Shown here: piece after piece, positions 1 through 8,843 of the stretch
Numbering within the stretch: position 1 is the first letter of the stretch
How the letters are laid out: the number at the start of each line of letters is the position of its first letter
NCBI GenBank assembly: GCA_028288725.1
Contig: JAQGIC010000055.1
Location: 1 to 35,485 of the forward strand
Reading direction: 5' to 3'
Length of the DNA stretch: 35,485 nucleotides
Source of the DNA: Rhodospirillales bacterium
GTDB lineage: Bacteria; Pseudomonadota; Alphaproteobacteria; ATCC43930; CGMCC-115725
Translations under genes and position numbers: made by a program
The notes under the pieces: generated by a model
The model's database searches: none
The model's input: the letters and a program-made list of their open reading frames with translations, nothing else
What the model was told of the DNA's origin: nothing

Positions 1-2974
1 ACAGCAGCATGCCGTTGCCGAACACGTCGCCGGACATGTCGCCGATCCCGACTACGGTCACCGGGTCGCGCTGGATATCCACGCCCATCTCCCGGAAGTG
101 GCGCTTGATCCCCTCCCAGGCGCCCCTGGCGGTGATGCCCATCGCCCTGTGATCATAGCCGGCCGACCCGCCCGAGGCGAAGGCGTCGCCCAGCCAGAAG
201 CCGTATTCGATGGCGCAGCCGTTGGCGATGTCCGAGAAGGTCGCCGTACCCTTGTCGGCGGCGACGACCAGGTAGGGATCGTCCCCGTCGCGCCGCACGA
301 CCAGCTTGGGCGGGACGATGCCCGGACCCTCGATCGTGTCGGTCAGGTCCAAGAGCCCGTACATCAGCGTCTTATAGCAGGCGACGACCTCGGCCATCAC
401 CACCTCGCGCGTGCCGCCGACCGGCGGACGCTTGACGACGAAGCCGCCCTTGGAGCCCATCGGCACGATGACCGAGTTCTTGACCTGCTGCGCCTTCATC
501 AGGCCCAGGATCTCGGTGCGGAAATCCTCCTTGCGGTCGGACCAGCGGATACCGCCGCGCGCGACCTTGCTGGCGCGCAGATGGCAGCCCTCCATGCGCG
601 GGCTGTAGACGAAGATCTCGACCAGCGGCCGCGGCTGCGGCAGCAGATCGATTTCCTGGCTGGCGAGCTTGATCGACAGGTAGGACTTCGGTTGGCCGTC
701 GGCGCCCGGCTGATAGAAATTCGTGCGCAGCGACTTGCGGATCAGCAGCAGGAAGCTGCGCAGAATGCGATCTTCGTCCAGGTTCGAGACCTGGTCGAGA
801 TCCCGCTCGATCTCGGCCGCCAGCTTGTCGGCGGCGGCGTCGCGGCCCTTGGGCTTCACCGCCGGGTCGAACTGCGCCTCGAACAGACGCACGAGCTTGT
901 GCGTGATCGCCGGATGCGCGCTGACCGTATCTTCCATATAGGCCTGGCTGAAGGCGGAGCCGGCCTGGCGCAGGATCTTGCAGTAGGTCCGGATCACCAC
1001 GATCTCGCGGGCGGCGAGACCGGCCAGCACGACCAGGCGATTGAACCCGTCATCCTCGACGGCGCCGGCATAGACCGCCGGGAACGCCTCTTCGAAGCCG
1101 GGGCCGACCTCGGCCAGATCGACCGGTATCTGGCCACGGGTGATCAGCTCGAACTCCTGGACCCAGAACTTCGCGGCGGCATCGCGCGGCTTCACCCGGA
1201 ACGGGTTCTCGGTAATCACCTTCATGCCAAGATTTTCGAGCATCGGCAGCACGTCCGACAGCGGCACGGGCTTGCCGGTCGAGAAGGTCTTCAGCCGCAG
1301 TTCCGACGGGCTGGCCTCGGGCGTGCGATAGAGCGCGAGCGCGATCGGCGCGCCGGCCTCCAATGTCGCGATCTCCTTGATGTCCTCGACCGCGGATGCG
1401 GCGCTGAAGCGCTCGGTGTAGTTGGTCGGAAAGGCATCGGCATAGCGGCGCAGCAGAGCGTGCGCCTCGTCCTCGCCGAGCTCGGCCGCCAGCGCCTCGC
1501 CCAGCTTGTCGACCCAGACGCGCCCGGCCTCGACCAGCTGCTTTTCCAGCACCGCCGGGTCGACGTCGGGCACCTGGCCGGGGTTGGTGTTGATGATGAA
1601 GTGGATCCGCGCCAGCACGCTCTCGTCGAGCTGAACCGCGTCGGACGCCAGCTTGCCGTTGAACGTCGTCTCCAGGATCTCCGACATCCGGCGGCGGACG
1701 GCCGAGTTGTAGCGGTCGCGCGGCACATAGACGAGGCAGCTGACGAAGCGTTCGAACGGGTCGCGCCGGGTGAAGGCGGCGATGCGCTGGCGCTCCTGCA
1801 GATGCATGATGCCGATCGCGGTCGAGAACAGCTCTGCCTCTGTCGTCTGGAACAGCTCGTCGCGCGGGAAGGTGTCGAGGATATGCTGCAGCGCCTTGCC
1901 GTCATGGCTGTCGGGCGCGAAGCCGGAGCGCTCGATCGTGCGCTGGACCTTGCGGCGCAGCACCGGGATCGACCGGGGCGGCTTGGCGTAGGATGACGAG
2001 GTGAACAATCCCACCAGCAGCTTCTGGCCGACGACCTCGCCCTTGGCGTCGAACGTCTTGATGCCGATCGTATCCAGCTGCACCGGGCGATGCACGGTCG
2101 ACCGCCGGTTCGATTTCGAGATCAGCATCAATTGCGGCGAGCGCAGGAACTGCTGCACGTCGGGCGAGAGCGTCGTGAAATTCCTGAGGCCGTCGAACAC
2201 CAGATAGGCATCGTCGCGCAGGACGCCGCGGCCGGCGCCGGGGATGACCTTCAGCCCGTCCTGATCGAAGCCGTATTCGCGATAGCCGAGAAAGGTGAAA
2301 TTCTTGTCGGCGAGCCAAGCCAGGAAGGCCGAGACCTCGACGGCCTCGGACGCCGGCACGGGCAGGGTGGCGGCGCCGATGTCGTCGGCGATCTGGCCGA
2401 CCTTCTTGGCCATCGTTTCCCAATCGACCACGGCGGCGCGCACGTCGCCCAGCACCGCTTCCAGGTCGCTCGTGATCTTTTTCTGGAGCGCGGCATCGGC
2501 GCGGCCCGAGATCTCGATCTGCATGATCGATTCGCGCAGCGCGTCCGGGTTCGCCTCGTCGATCGCGATCAGCTTGCCGCCACCGGCGCGCACGATTGGC
2601 ACGACCGGATGGATCACCAGATGGACGACCAGTTCGAGCCCGTTCAGGCAGGCGGTCACGCTGTCGACCAGGAAGGGCATGTCGTCGTTGACGATGTGCA
2701 CGATGGTCCGGCCCGCGGTCCAGGCGTTCGCCTTGTCGACCGGCGACAGCACCTGGATCTTGGCCTTACCCGGGCGCCGCTCCGCCATGAAGCGCCAAAG
2801 CGCTTCGGCCGCCGCGATCAGGGTCGCCGGTGGCCGCGGCAATATATCGTCGGGCGGCACGTTCTTGTAAAACGTCCGGACGAAGCCTTCATCCACGCCG
2901 CTTTTCGCCATGGCGGCAGCGGTTGCGACCTTGTCGATCAGGGCCTGCTTTTCGGTTTCCGCGTGCAGCGGCAT
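1..2974 (-). CDS. gdhB: NAD-specific glutamate dehydrogenase, large type (3' end outside window)
   Basis: Oxidative deamination of glutamate to 2-oxoglutarate with NAD+, in the cytoplasm, usually for glutamate catabolism. The minus frame is open from an ATG at 2974 to the left edge, giving 991 residues, so the C-terminal part (family length is about 1600 aa) lies outside. The N-terminal ~700 residues are the regulatory region of the family. The catalytic core begins near residue 790 with RGGIRWSDRKEDFRTE, followed by PMGSKGGFVVK near 840, which carries the substrate lysine. The start is supported by CGGGAG about 6 nt upstream (minus strand). The next gene diverges from it, so the gene has its own promoter in 2975-3245. 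The family is recognised with high confidence; the symbol is by analogy with other Proteobacteria. Confidence 0.95.
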   Translation of the reverse strand, partial: MPLHAETEKQALIDKVATAAAMAKSGVDEGFVRTFYKNVPPDDILPRPPATLIAAAEALWRFMAERRPGKAKIQVLSPVDKANAWTAGRTIVHIVNDDMPFLVDSVTACLNGLELVVHLVIHPVVPIVRAGGGKLIAIDEANPDALRESIMQIEISGRADAALQKKITSDLEAVLGDVRAAVVDWETMAKKVGQIADDIGAATLPVPASEAVEVSAFLAWLADKNFTFLGYREYGFDQDGLKVIPGAGRGVLRDDAYLVFDGLRNFTTLSPDVQQFLRSPQLMLISKSNRRSTVHRPVQLDTIGIKTFDAKGEVVGQKLLVGLFTSSSYAKPPRSIPVLRRKVQRTIERSGFAPDSHDGKALQHILDTFPRDELFQTTEAELFSTAIGIMHLQERQRIAAFTRRDPFERFVSCLVYVPRDRYNSAVRRRMSEILETTFNGKLASDAVQLDESVLARIHFIINTNPGQVPDVDPAVLEKQLVEAGRVWVDKLGEALAAELGEDEAHALLRRYADAFPTNYTERFSAASAVEDIKEIATLEAGAPIALALYRTPEASPSELRLKTFSTGKPVPLSDVLPMLENLGMKVITENPFRVKPRDAAAKFWVQEFELITRGQIPVDLAEVGPGFEEAFPAVYAGAVEDDGFNRLVVLAGLAAREIVVIRTYCKILRQAGSAFSQAYMEDTVSAHPAITHKLVRLFEAQFDPAVKPKGRDAAADKLAAEIERDLDQVSNLDEDRILRSFLLLIRKSLRTNFYQPGADGQPKSYLSIKLASQEIDLLPQPRPLVEIFVYSPRMEGCHLRASKVARGGIRWSDRKEDFRTEILGLMKAQQVKNSVIVPMGSKGGFVVKRPPVGGTREVVMAEVVACYKTLMYGLLDLTDTIEGPGIVPPKLVVRRDGDDPYLVVAADKGTATFSDIANGCAIEYGFWLGDAFASGGSAGYDHRAMGITARGAWEGIKRHFREMGVDIQRDPVTVVGIGDMSGDVFGNGMLL

Positions 2975-3206
2975 GGATATCTCCCGGGTGACGCTCGGCC
3001 TGGCGCCTCTCTTGCGTCGATTGGTCCGGGACCGATTGACGCCGGGGCTTCGCTTGGGCTTCGCCTTCTTGGTACTTCTCTATTACAACGGCAGGCGCAA
3101 AGCGATTGGGGGTTTCTTACGTCTGAGTTAAATGCCTCAAAAAGAAGCACCATTGCCTACGCGGGCGGCAAACTAACCGATTGGAGGCTGGCGACAACCC
3201 CCAATC

Positions 3207-3225
3207 TCGCCAGACAGTCTGGCGA
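3207..3225. repeat. 8-bp inverted repeat in a divergent promoter region
   Basis: Perfect inverted repeat TCGCCAGA-CAG-TCTGGCGA in the 271-nt gap between the glutamate dehydrogenase gene (minus) and the methyltransferase gene (plus). It ends 20 nt before the GTG start of the methyltransferase. It could be an operator for a dimeric regulator or a 5' UTR hairpin. There is no T tract, so it is not a terminator. No convincing sigma-70 pair was seen in the rest of the gap. Confidence 0.5.
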
Positions 3226-3245
3226 CTGAGACAAAAACGGAGCGC

Positions 3246-3899
3246 GTGACCCTGAAGCCTACCCTCAAATCCTCGCTGAGCCCGATTCGTCGCGATCGCC
3301 TGCAGGCCGCGGCATCGCGTTTGAAGCGCGGCAATTCGGCGACCCTGTTCTTTCTGCAGTGGCTGCGCGCCCCCGGTCGCATGGGGGCGGTCGTGCCGTC
3401 CAGCCGGCGGCTGGCCGATGCCATGGCCCGGCAGATCCCGCCCGAGGCGCGCCAGGATTCGGCGCCGGTGATCGAATTGGGCGGCGGGACCGGCAGCATC
3501 ACGCGCGGCATCCTGGACGCCGGCATTCCGTCCCACCGGCTGATCGTACTGGAACGGGACCCGCGTCTGGCCGACCTGCTGAGCCAGCGCTTTCCGGGCA
3601 TCACGGTGCTGTGCGGCGACGCGCAGAATCTCCAGACGCTGCTCGCCGAACGGGACATCACGCGGGTTGCCGCCGTGGTGTCGGGCCTGCCGCTGCTGCT
3701 GTTCCCGGAACAAGCGCGCTGCCGGGTGGTCGATGCCTGCTTCGGGGTGCTGCCCGTCGGGCGTCCGCTGATCCAGTTCACCTACGGCTTCGCAGCCCCG
3801 CTGCCGCCGCACGAGCATCTGCTGCATGCCCGCCGGGTCGCCCGCGTGTTCCGCAACGTGCCTCCGGCCTTCGTCTGGACCTTCAAGAAGGCGGGGTGA
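3246..3899 (+). CDS. Class I SAM-dependent methyltransferase, PmtA-like
   Basis: A 217-aa Rossmann-fold methyltransferase. SAM motif I is ELGGGTG at residues 77-83. The acidic residue E103 follows in VLERDPRL, with GDA at 124-126 and SGLPLLLFP at 146-154 then IQFTYG. The combination SGLPLL...IQFTYG and the N-terminal FFLQWLRAP...GAVVPSSR resembles alphaproteobacterial phospholipid N-methyltransferases (PmtA) and their relatives in the rRNA adenine dimethylase fold. It probably acts on membrane lipid headgroups such as phosphatidylethanolamine, but the substrate cannot be read from the sequence. The start is GTG with a GGAG only 3 nt upstream, so it is uncertain; no ATG occurs in frame until residue 46, which would cut off conserved sequence. 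The gene is monocistronic and faces the convergent solute-binding gene 4 nt away. Confidence 0.8.
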   Translation: MTLKPTLKSSLSPIRRDRLQAAASRLKRGNSATLFFLQWLRAPGRMGAVVPSSRRLADAMARQIPPEARQDSAPVIELGGGTGSITRGILDAGIPSHRLIVLERDPRLADLLSQRFPGITVLCGDAQNLQTLLAERDITRVAAVVSGLPLLLFPEQARCRVVDACFGVLPVGRPLIQFTYGFAAPLPPHEHLLHARRVARVFRNVPPAFVWTFKKAG

Positions 3900-3903
3900 C
3901 GCC

Positions 3904-4656
3904 CTACTGCATCTGGTGCAGCGCCAGCAGTCTCTGGTAGCTGCCGTCGGCGCGCATCCGCCCGAGGCCGGCGTTGAAGTCGGCCAGCAGCTTTGCCGCG
4001 TCGGGACGCTTCTTGGAAAACGCGACGAACAGGCCCTGCTCGGACAGCACGCCGTGGGTCAGCGCCAGCATCGGCTCGAGTTCCGGCGCCCGGCTGTGGA
4101 TGATGAAGCGCAGGGTCAATTCGTCATCGAGCGTCAGGTCGATGTGCCGGGTCGCGACGCGGCGCAGATTCACCAGGATGTCGGCGACCGCCTGCCGCTG
4201 GAACAGGGGCGAGGTCACGAAGTCCGGCTCGTAGGTGTAGCCGGATACGATGCCGACCCTGAGACCGGTCAGGTCCTCCAGCGTGTGGAATTCGAACGTC
4301 GAGCCTGCGGGCTTGACGAACACCAGGCGCGACATGGCAATCGGCTCGCTGAACAGCAACGCCTGGCCGCGGTCCTCCGTGTACCAGGCCGACGGCAGGA
4401 TATCGAATGCCCCGCTCTTGGTGCCCTCGAGCGCCCGAACCCAGGGCAGGACCGAGACCGAAACCTCGTAGCCGGCCTGTTTCATGATCTTCGCGGTCAG
4501 ATCGTTGGCGAAGCCGGTACCCGGCAGCGCCGCATCCGAATAGGGCGCGTAATTTTCGCAACCCGCGATCGTGACGCCTTCGGCCCGCGCCGGTGCGCCG
4601 GGGACCAGCGCGACGAGCAGGAGGGCGAGCAGGAAAAACGACTGCGGCTTCGACAT
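3904..4656 (-). CDS. Periplasmic solute-binding protein, family 3 type
   Basis: A 250-aa secreted protein with a signal peptide at residues 1-25 (hydrophobic FFLLALLLVALV, then PARA|EG). The mature part has the family 3 layout of amino-acid-type ABC binding proteins: an early GTGFANDLTAKIMKQAGYEV segment, LPWVRALEGTKSGAFD, a hinge segment with LTGLRVGIVSGYTYEPDF, and a final LGRMRADGSYQRLL helix. No permease or ATPase gene is adjacent, so it is an orphan. Such orphans may share a distant transporter or serve as a sensor input. The ligand is unknown. Its promoter must lie in the 251-nt divergent gap shared with the beta-propeller gene. Confidence 0.85.
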   Translation of the reverse strand: MSKPQSFFLLALLLVALVPGAPARAEGVTIAGCENYAPYSDAALPGTGFANDLTAKIMKQAGYEVSVSVLPWVRALEGTKSGAFDILPSAWYTEDRGQALLFSEPIAMSRLVFVKPAGSTFEFHTLEDLTGLRVGIVSGYTYEPDFVTSPLFQRQAVADILVNLRRVATRHIDLTLDDELTLRFIIHSRAPELEPMLALTHGVLSEQGLFVAFSKKRPDAAKLLADFNAGLGRMRADGSYQRLLALHQMQ

Positions 4657-4907
4657 GCGGGCGACGCTCTCGGCAGCCCGCTTGGCGCCGGGCCATGCCA
4701 GATTGATGCCGCGATGATGAAGGAAAGATTTTCAAAGGACGCGGATGGCGGACGCGCGCCGCTTTCGCGCCCTTTTTTTGACACGGCAGACAGATTGTTC
4801 CAACTCAAAGAATCGTGTGATGATTGAAATGAGCCGCGCCAATTCTCTGATTTCAGACGCATATTCAATGAAAGGCGCGTCTTTTCAAAGAAATGTGGGA
4901 GGAAGAC
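4657..4907. promoter_or_regulatory. Divergent intergenic region between solute-binding and beta-propeller genes
   Basis: This 251-nt gap must hold promoters for both flanking divergent genes. It is more AT-rich toward its right end. A perfect TTGACA lies at 4778-4783, preceded by a run of T, but no recognisable -10 hexamer sits 16-18 nt downstream. At the right end GGGAGGA (4897-4903) is the ribosome site of the downstream gene. No structured RNA or small gene was identified. Confidence 0.4.
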
Positions 4908-6011
4908 ATGACACCCATTGGGCGTGTTCTATTGGCGACTGTATTGTCCGCTATTTCCACCAGTGCGGCTATGGCGCAATCCTATGAACGGATCGGGACG
5001 ATTGCTATTCCGGGGCAGCCGCTGGTCCAATTCGATATCGGTTGGATCGATCCGACCACGGAGACCTATTTTCTGGCCGATCGGTCGAACGCCGGTTTGG
5101 ATATCTTCAATGCGGCGAAGGGCACCTTCATTGCGCGTGTCACGGGCTTTGCGGGTTTCGCCGCCACCAAGGGTACGGATCTCGCCGGCCCCGACGGCGT
5201 CGTCGTGATCGGGGACGAGGCCTGGGTCGGCGACGGCGACAGCAGCGTCAAAATCGTGGATCTCAACCTGAACAAGATCGTCGACGTCGTGTCGACCGGC
5301 GGCAAGAAGCGGGCGGATGAACTGGCCTATGACCCGCGGGACCATCTGATCGCGATCGCCAACGACGCGGATTCGCCGCCTTTCATCAGTTTGATCTCGA
5401 CCGTGCATGGGAACCGGCACGTGGTAAAAAAAATTCCGTTCCCGACGGCGACGAACGGCATCGAACAGACGGTCTGGGACCCCAACAGCGGATATTTCTA
5501 TACGTCGATTCCGCAGATCGGCAGCAATAAGGACAATGGGGCGATCGTGGTGATCGACCCGAACGGCGGATCGGTCCTCGCGAGCTTCCCGGTCAATAAA
5601 TGCGAGCCTGCCGGCCTGACGCTTGGTCCGAACGACACGCTGTTCGTCGGGTGCGGCGCGGCGGCGATACTCAATAAGGCGCCGCCGGAGGTGCTGGTCC
5701 TGAGCGCGGTGAACGGCGCCCTGGTCGATCGCTTCACCAATTTCGGCGGGGCGGACCAGGTCTGGTTCAATCCGGGCGACCGCAATTTCTACGCGGCGGC
5801 GAGCGGCAATCCGACCGGCGGCGTGCTGGGTATCGTCAGCACCACGACGAACAGCGTGGTCGGCACGGTAAAGACATCGAAGGGCTCCCATTCGGTTGCC
5901 GCCGATCCCGTGAACAATCATATCTTCGTTCCGCTGGCGCCCAATCCGAACGACCCGGCTTGCCTGCCGGGCTGTATCGGCATCTACGCGGCCACGTCGG
6001 CCCCTTCGTAA
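4908..6011 (+). CDS. Secreted YVTN/SMP-30-like beta-propeller protein
   Basis: A 367-aa exported protein. A signal peptide spans residues 1-23 and ends in AMA|QS. The body is repeated beta-propeller sequence: segments such as YFLADRSNAGLDIFNA, SSVKIVDLNLNKIVDVV, GAIVVIDPNGGSVLASFPV and GVLGIVSTTTNSVVGTVKT are spaced like blades. An in-frame ATG also exists at 4893. The ATG at 4908 is preferred because GGAGGA ends 4 nt before it and the signal peptide then starts cleanly. A cysteine pair near the C-terminus (ACLPGC) and two further cysteines (NKCEP, VGCGA) could form disulfides in the periplasm. The function is unknown; propellers of this kind bind ligands or act as lactonase-like enzymes. Codon use is slightly less GC-rich than in the neighbours. 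Confidence 0.75.
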   Translation: MTPIGRVLLATVLSAISTSAAMAQSYERIGTIAIPGQPLVQFDIGWIDPTTETYFLADRSNAGLDIFNAAKGTFIARVTGFAGFAATKGTDLAGPDGVVVIGDEAWVGDGDSSVKIVDLNLNKIVDVVSTGGKKRADELAYDPRDHLIAIANDADSPPFISLISTVHGNRHVVKKIPFPTATNGIEQTVWDPNSGYFYTSIPQIGSNKDNGAIVVIDPNGGSVLASFPVNKCEPAGLTLGPNDTLFVGCGAAAILNKAPPEVLVLSAVNGALVDRFTNFGGADQVWFNPGDRNFYAAASGNPTGGVLGIVSTTTNSVVGTVKTSKGSHSVAADPVNNHIFVPLAPNPNDPACLPGCIGIYAATSAPS

Positions 6012-6037
6012 GCGAAAGGCGCGGGCGGGCGATTCGA

Positions 6038-8722
6038 TCACTTGCCCGCCCGCACCATCAGGCTGGCGGTCACCAGGCCGGGATCGTCCTCGTCCGTGCG
6101 GATGGTGAAGCCCAGGCGGCGGACGAGCGCGATCATCCCGGTATTCTCGCGCAGGATCGTACCCCAGACCTCGCCCAGCCCGCGTGCCCGGGCATAGTCG
6201 ATGATCAAGGCCATCAGATGCCGGCCGAGGCCGCGTCCCTGCCAGTCGCTGCGCACGATGATCGCGAACTCGGCGCGCTCGTTGTCGGGGTCGGCCGCGA
6301 TGCGGACGACGCCGTAGCCGTCGCCGGCCTCGCCGCCGTCGGGCGGGACGGCGACGAACGCCATTTCGCGGTCATAGTCGATCTGGGTCAGCCGGGCCAG
6401 CAACTGCGCCGGCAGAGCCTTCATGGCGGCGAAGAAGCGATGCTGGATATCCTCCGGCCGCATCTTTTGGAAATTGCGTTCGAAGCCCGGCGCGTCCTCG
6501 GGCTTGACCGGGCGGACCAGCAGGATGGTGCCGTCGCCGAGCGTGACCCTGCGTTCCAGCGCCGAAGGGTAAGGCAGGATCGAGAAGGCCGCGCCCGTCC
6601 CCAGGCGGATGCGCGCGTCGAGCGCCATCACCCCGTCCGGATCGGCCAGCAGCGGATTGATCTCGATTTCGACGATCTCGGGCAGATCGGCGGCCAGTTG
6701 CGACAATTTCACCAGACTGAGCGCGATCGCATCGAGGTTGGCCGGCGGCACGTTGCGAAAGCCGGCCAGCCGGCGCGCGACGCGGGTCGATCCGATCAGG
6801 TCGTGCGCCAGCATCATGTCGAGCGGGGCGAGCGCCACGGCCTTGTCGCCGATCACCTCGACCGCCGTGCCGCCGCGGCCGAACAGCAGGACGGGCCCGA
6901 ACGTCGGATCGGCGCCGAGGCCGATGATCAGCTCCAGCGCGTCGGGCCGGGTCACCATCTCCTGCACCGCGAAGCCGTCGATCCGGATCCCGGGCTTGGC
7001 GGCGCGGATGCGGGCCAGCATGGCATGGGCGGCGATGCCGGCGGCCTCGGGCGTCGCCAGGTCGAGCGCCACCCCGCCCATGTCGGACTTGTGGATGATG
7101 TCGGGCGAGATGATCTTGACCGCGACCGGCCGGTCGATCTCGCGCGCCGCGTCGGCGACCTCGTCGGCCTGGGTCACGCGTCGCACGGTCGCGACCGGGA
7201 TGCCGTAGGCCGCCAGCAGCGTCTTGGAATCCGCCTCGTCCAGCCATTCCCGCCCGGCCGCCAGGGCCGCCGCCACGATCGCGCGGGCCTGCGGCGGATC
7301 GGGCGAGAACTCGGCCGGAATCGCGGGCGGCACGCGGATCAGCAGCCGCTGATTCCGCCGGAACTCCCGCAGGTGCATGAAGCCGGTCACCGCGCGTTCC
7401 GGCGTCTCGTAGCTGGGCAGGCCGGATGCGGCGAAATGGGCGCGCGCCTCGCGGGCGGCACCCTCGCCCAGCCAGTTGACCATGACCTTGGACTGGGCCC
7501 GGGTGCCGAGCCGGCCCAGGGCCTGGATGACCGCGTCGGCGGATTCCACGGTCGAAATCACCGCCTGCGGGCAGTTCAGCACCAGGCATGCGTCGGTCTG
7601 CGGATCCGTCAGCACGATCTCGAGGGCCGCGGCATAGCGCGCACCATCCGCGTCCCCGATGATGTCGACCGGATTGCCGTGCGACCAGGCTGCCGGCAGG
7701 ACCTTGTCGAGCGCCGCCAGCGTCGCCGGCGCCAGCTCGGCGAGCATGCCGCCCAGTTCCATCAGCGCGTCGGTCGCCAGCACGCCGACCCCGCCGCCAT
7801 TGGTCACGATGGTCAGCCGCTCGCCCGGCATCAGCCGCGCATGGCTCAAGGTCTCCAGCGCCGAGAACATCTCGTCGAGGGAGCGGACCCGCAGCATGCC
7901 GGCGCGGCGGAAGGCGGCGTCATAGACCGCATCGGCGCCGGTCATGGCGCCGGTATGGGAGGCCGCGGCTTTCGCGCCGGCGGCGTAGCGCCCGGCCTTC
8001 AGGATGATGACTGGCTTGGTGCGCGCGGCGGCGCGCGCGGCCGACATGAACTTGCGGGCCTCGGTCACGCCTTCGACATAGACCAGGATCGCCCTGACAT
8101 GGCCATCGTGGGCCAGGTAATCCAGCATGTCGCCGACATCGACGTCGGCCATGTCCCCCAGCGAGACCATATGGCTGAAGCCGATGCCGCGGCCGGCCGC
8201 CCAGTCGATCAGGGTCGTCGCGATCGCGCCCGACTGGGTCAGGCAGGCGACGTCGCCGGCGAGCGGCCGGATGTGGGAGAAGGTCGCGTTGAGCCCGATG
8301 CCCGGCACGGCCAGGCCCAGACAGTTCGGCCCGACGATGCGCAGAAGATGCGGCTTGGCGGCATCGAGCATGGCCTGGCACAGATCGATGCCGCCTGCGA
8401 CCCCGCGGCCGAAATCGGCGCTGAGCACGATCGCCGCGCGGCAGCCGCGTTCGCCCAGCTCGCCGATCATCGCCGGGATGCCGGCCGGCGGCGTCGCGAT
8501 CACCGCCAGATCCGGCACGACCGGCAGATGGGCGATGTCGGGATAGCACAGCACGCTCTCAATCGCGGTGTGGCGTGGATTGACCGGCATGATCGGGCCA
8601 TCGAAGCCGCCGCGCAGCAGATTGCGCGCGACCACGGCGCCGACCGACTGCGGCCGATCGCTGGCACCGATGAGCGCCACCGACCGCGGCGCGAACATCC
8701 GGTTCAGATTGCGGATCGACAT
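6038..8722 (-). CDS. Acyl-CoA synthetase (NDP-forming)-like/GNAT fusion, Pat-type protein acetyltransferase
   Basis: An 894-aa fusion. Order: CoA-binding Rossmann domain (residues ~8-130, SVALIGASDRPQSVG), succinyl-CoA-ligase-like flavodoxin domains (~150-450), ATP-grasp domain (~485-705, VAVKIISPDIIHKSDMGGV), and a C-terminal GNAT acetyltransferase domain (~725-894) with the acetyl-CoA loop RSDWQGRGLGRHLM. This is the architecture of Salmonella Pat/YfiQ, which acetylates lysines of acyl-CoA synthetases. The sequence keeps a histidine at position 256 in SHTGAMTG, the site phosphorylated in true ADP-forming acetyl-CoA synthetases. The start at 8722 is chosen over an ATG 60 nt upstream because GAGGAG lies 10 nt before it and homologous sequence begins there. 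The gene is divergent from the thiol dioxygenase gene across a 121-nt gap. Confidence 0.88.
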   Translation of the reverse strand: MSIRNLNRMFAPRSVALIGASDRPQSVGAVVARNLLRGGFDGPIMPVNPRHTAIESVLCYPDIAHLPVVPDLAVIATPPAGIPAMIGELGERGCRAAIVLSADFGRGVAGGIDLCQAMLDAAKPHLLRIVGPNCLGLAVPGIGLNATFSHIRPLAGDVACLTQSGAIATTLIDWAAGRGIGFSHMVSLGDMADVDVGDMLDYLAHDGHVRAILVYVEGVTEARKFMSAARAAARTKPVIILKAGRYAAGAKAAASHTGAMTGADAVYDAAFRRAGMLRVRSLDEMFSALETLSHARLMPGERLTIVTNGGGVGVLATDALMELGGMLAELAPATLAALDKVLPAAWSHGNPVDIIGDADGARYAAALEIVLTDPQTDACLVLNCPQAVISTVESADAVIQALGRLGTRAQSKVMVNWLGEGAAREARAHFAASGLPSYETPERAVTGFMHLREFRRNQRLLIRVPPAIPAEFSPDPPQARAIVAAALAAGREWLDEADSKTLLAAYGIPVATVRRVTQADEVADAAREIDRPVAVKIISPDIIHKSDMGGVALDLATPEAAGIAAHAMLARIRAAKPGIRIDGFAVQEMVTRPDALELIIGLGADPTFGPVLLFGRGGTAVEVIGDKAVALAPLDMMLAHDLIGSTRVARRLAGFRNVPPANLDAIALSLVKLSQLAADLPEIVEIEINPLLADPDGVMALDARIRLGTGAAFSILPYPSALERRVTLGDGTILLVRPVKPEDAPGFERNFQKMRPEDIQHRFFAAMKALPAQLLARLTQIDYDREMAFVAVPPDGGEAGDGYGVVRIAADPDNERAEFAIIVRSDWQGRGLGRHLMALIIDYARARGLGEVWGTILRENTGMIALVRRLGFTIRTDEDDPGLVTASLMVRAGK

Positions 8723-8843
8723 GGGCCGGATTCTCCTCGGGGGCGAGCAGGGTCCCGACAGGATAGGCGGCTCCCCCCACAAACTCTATCGCACTTGCAC
8801 CGGCGCCGCTTCGGACTAACCTATCATTCCGGGAGGACACGTC

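Noticed and set aside
4778-4783. TTGACA as a sigma-70 -35 box for the beta-propeller gene
   Set aside because: No acceptable -10 hexamer occurs 16-18 nt downstream, so I kept it only as a note in the region entry.
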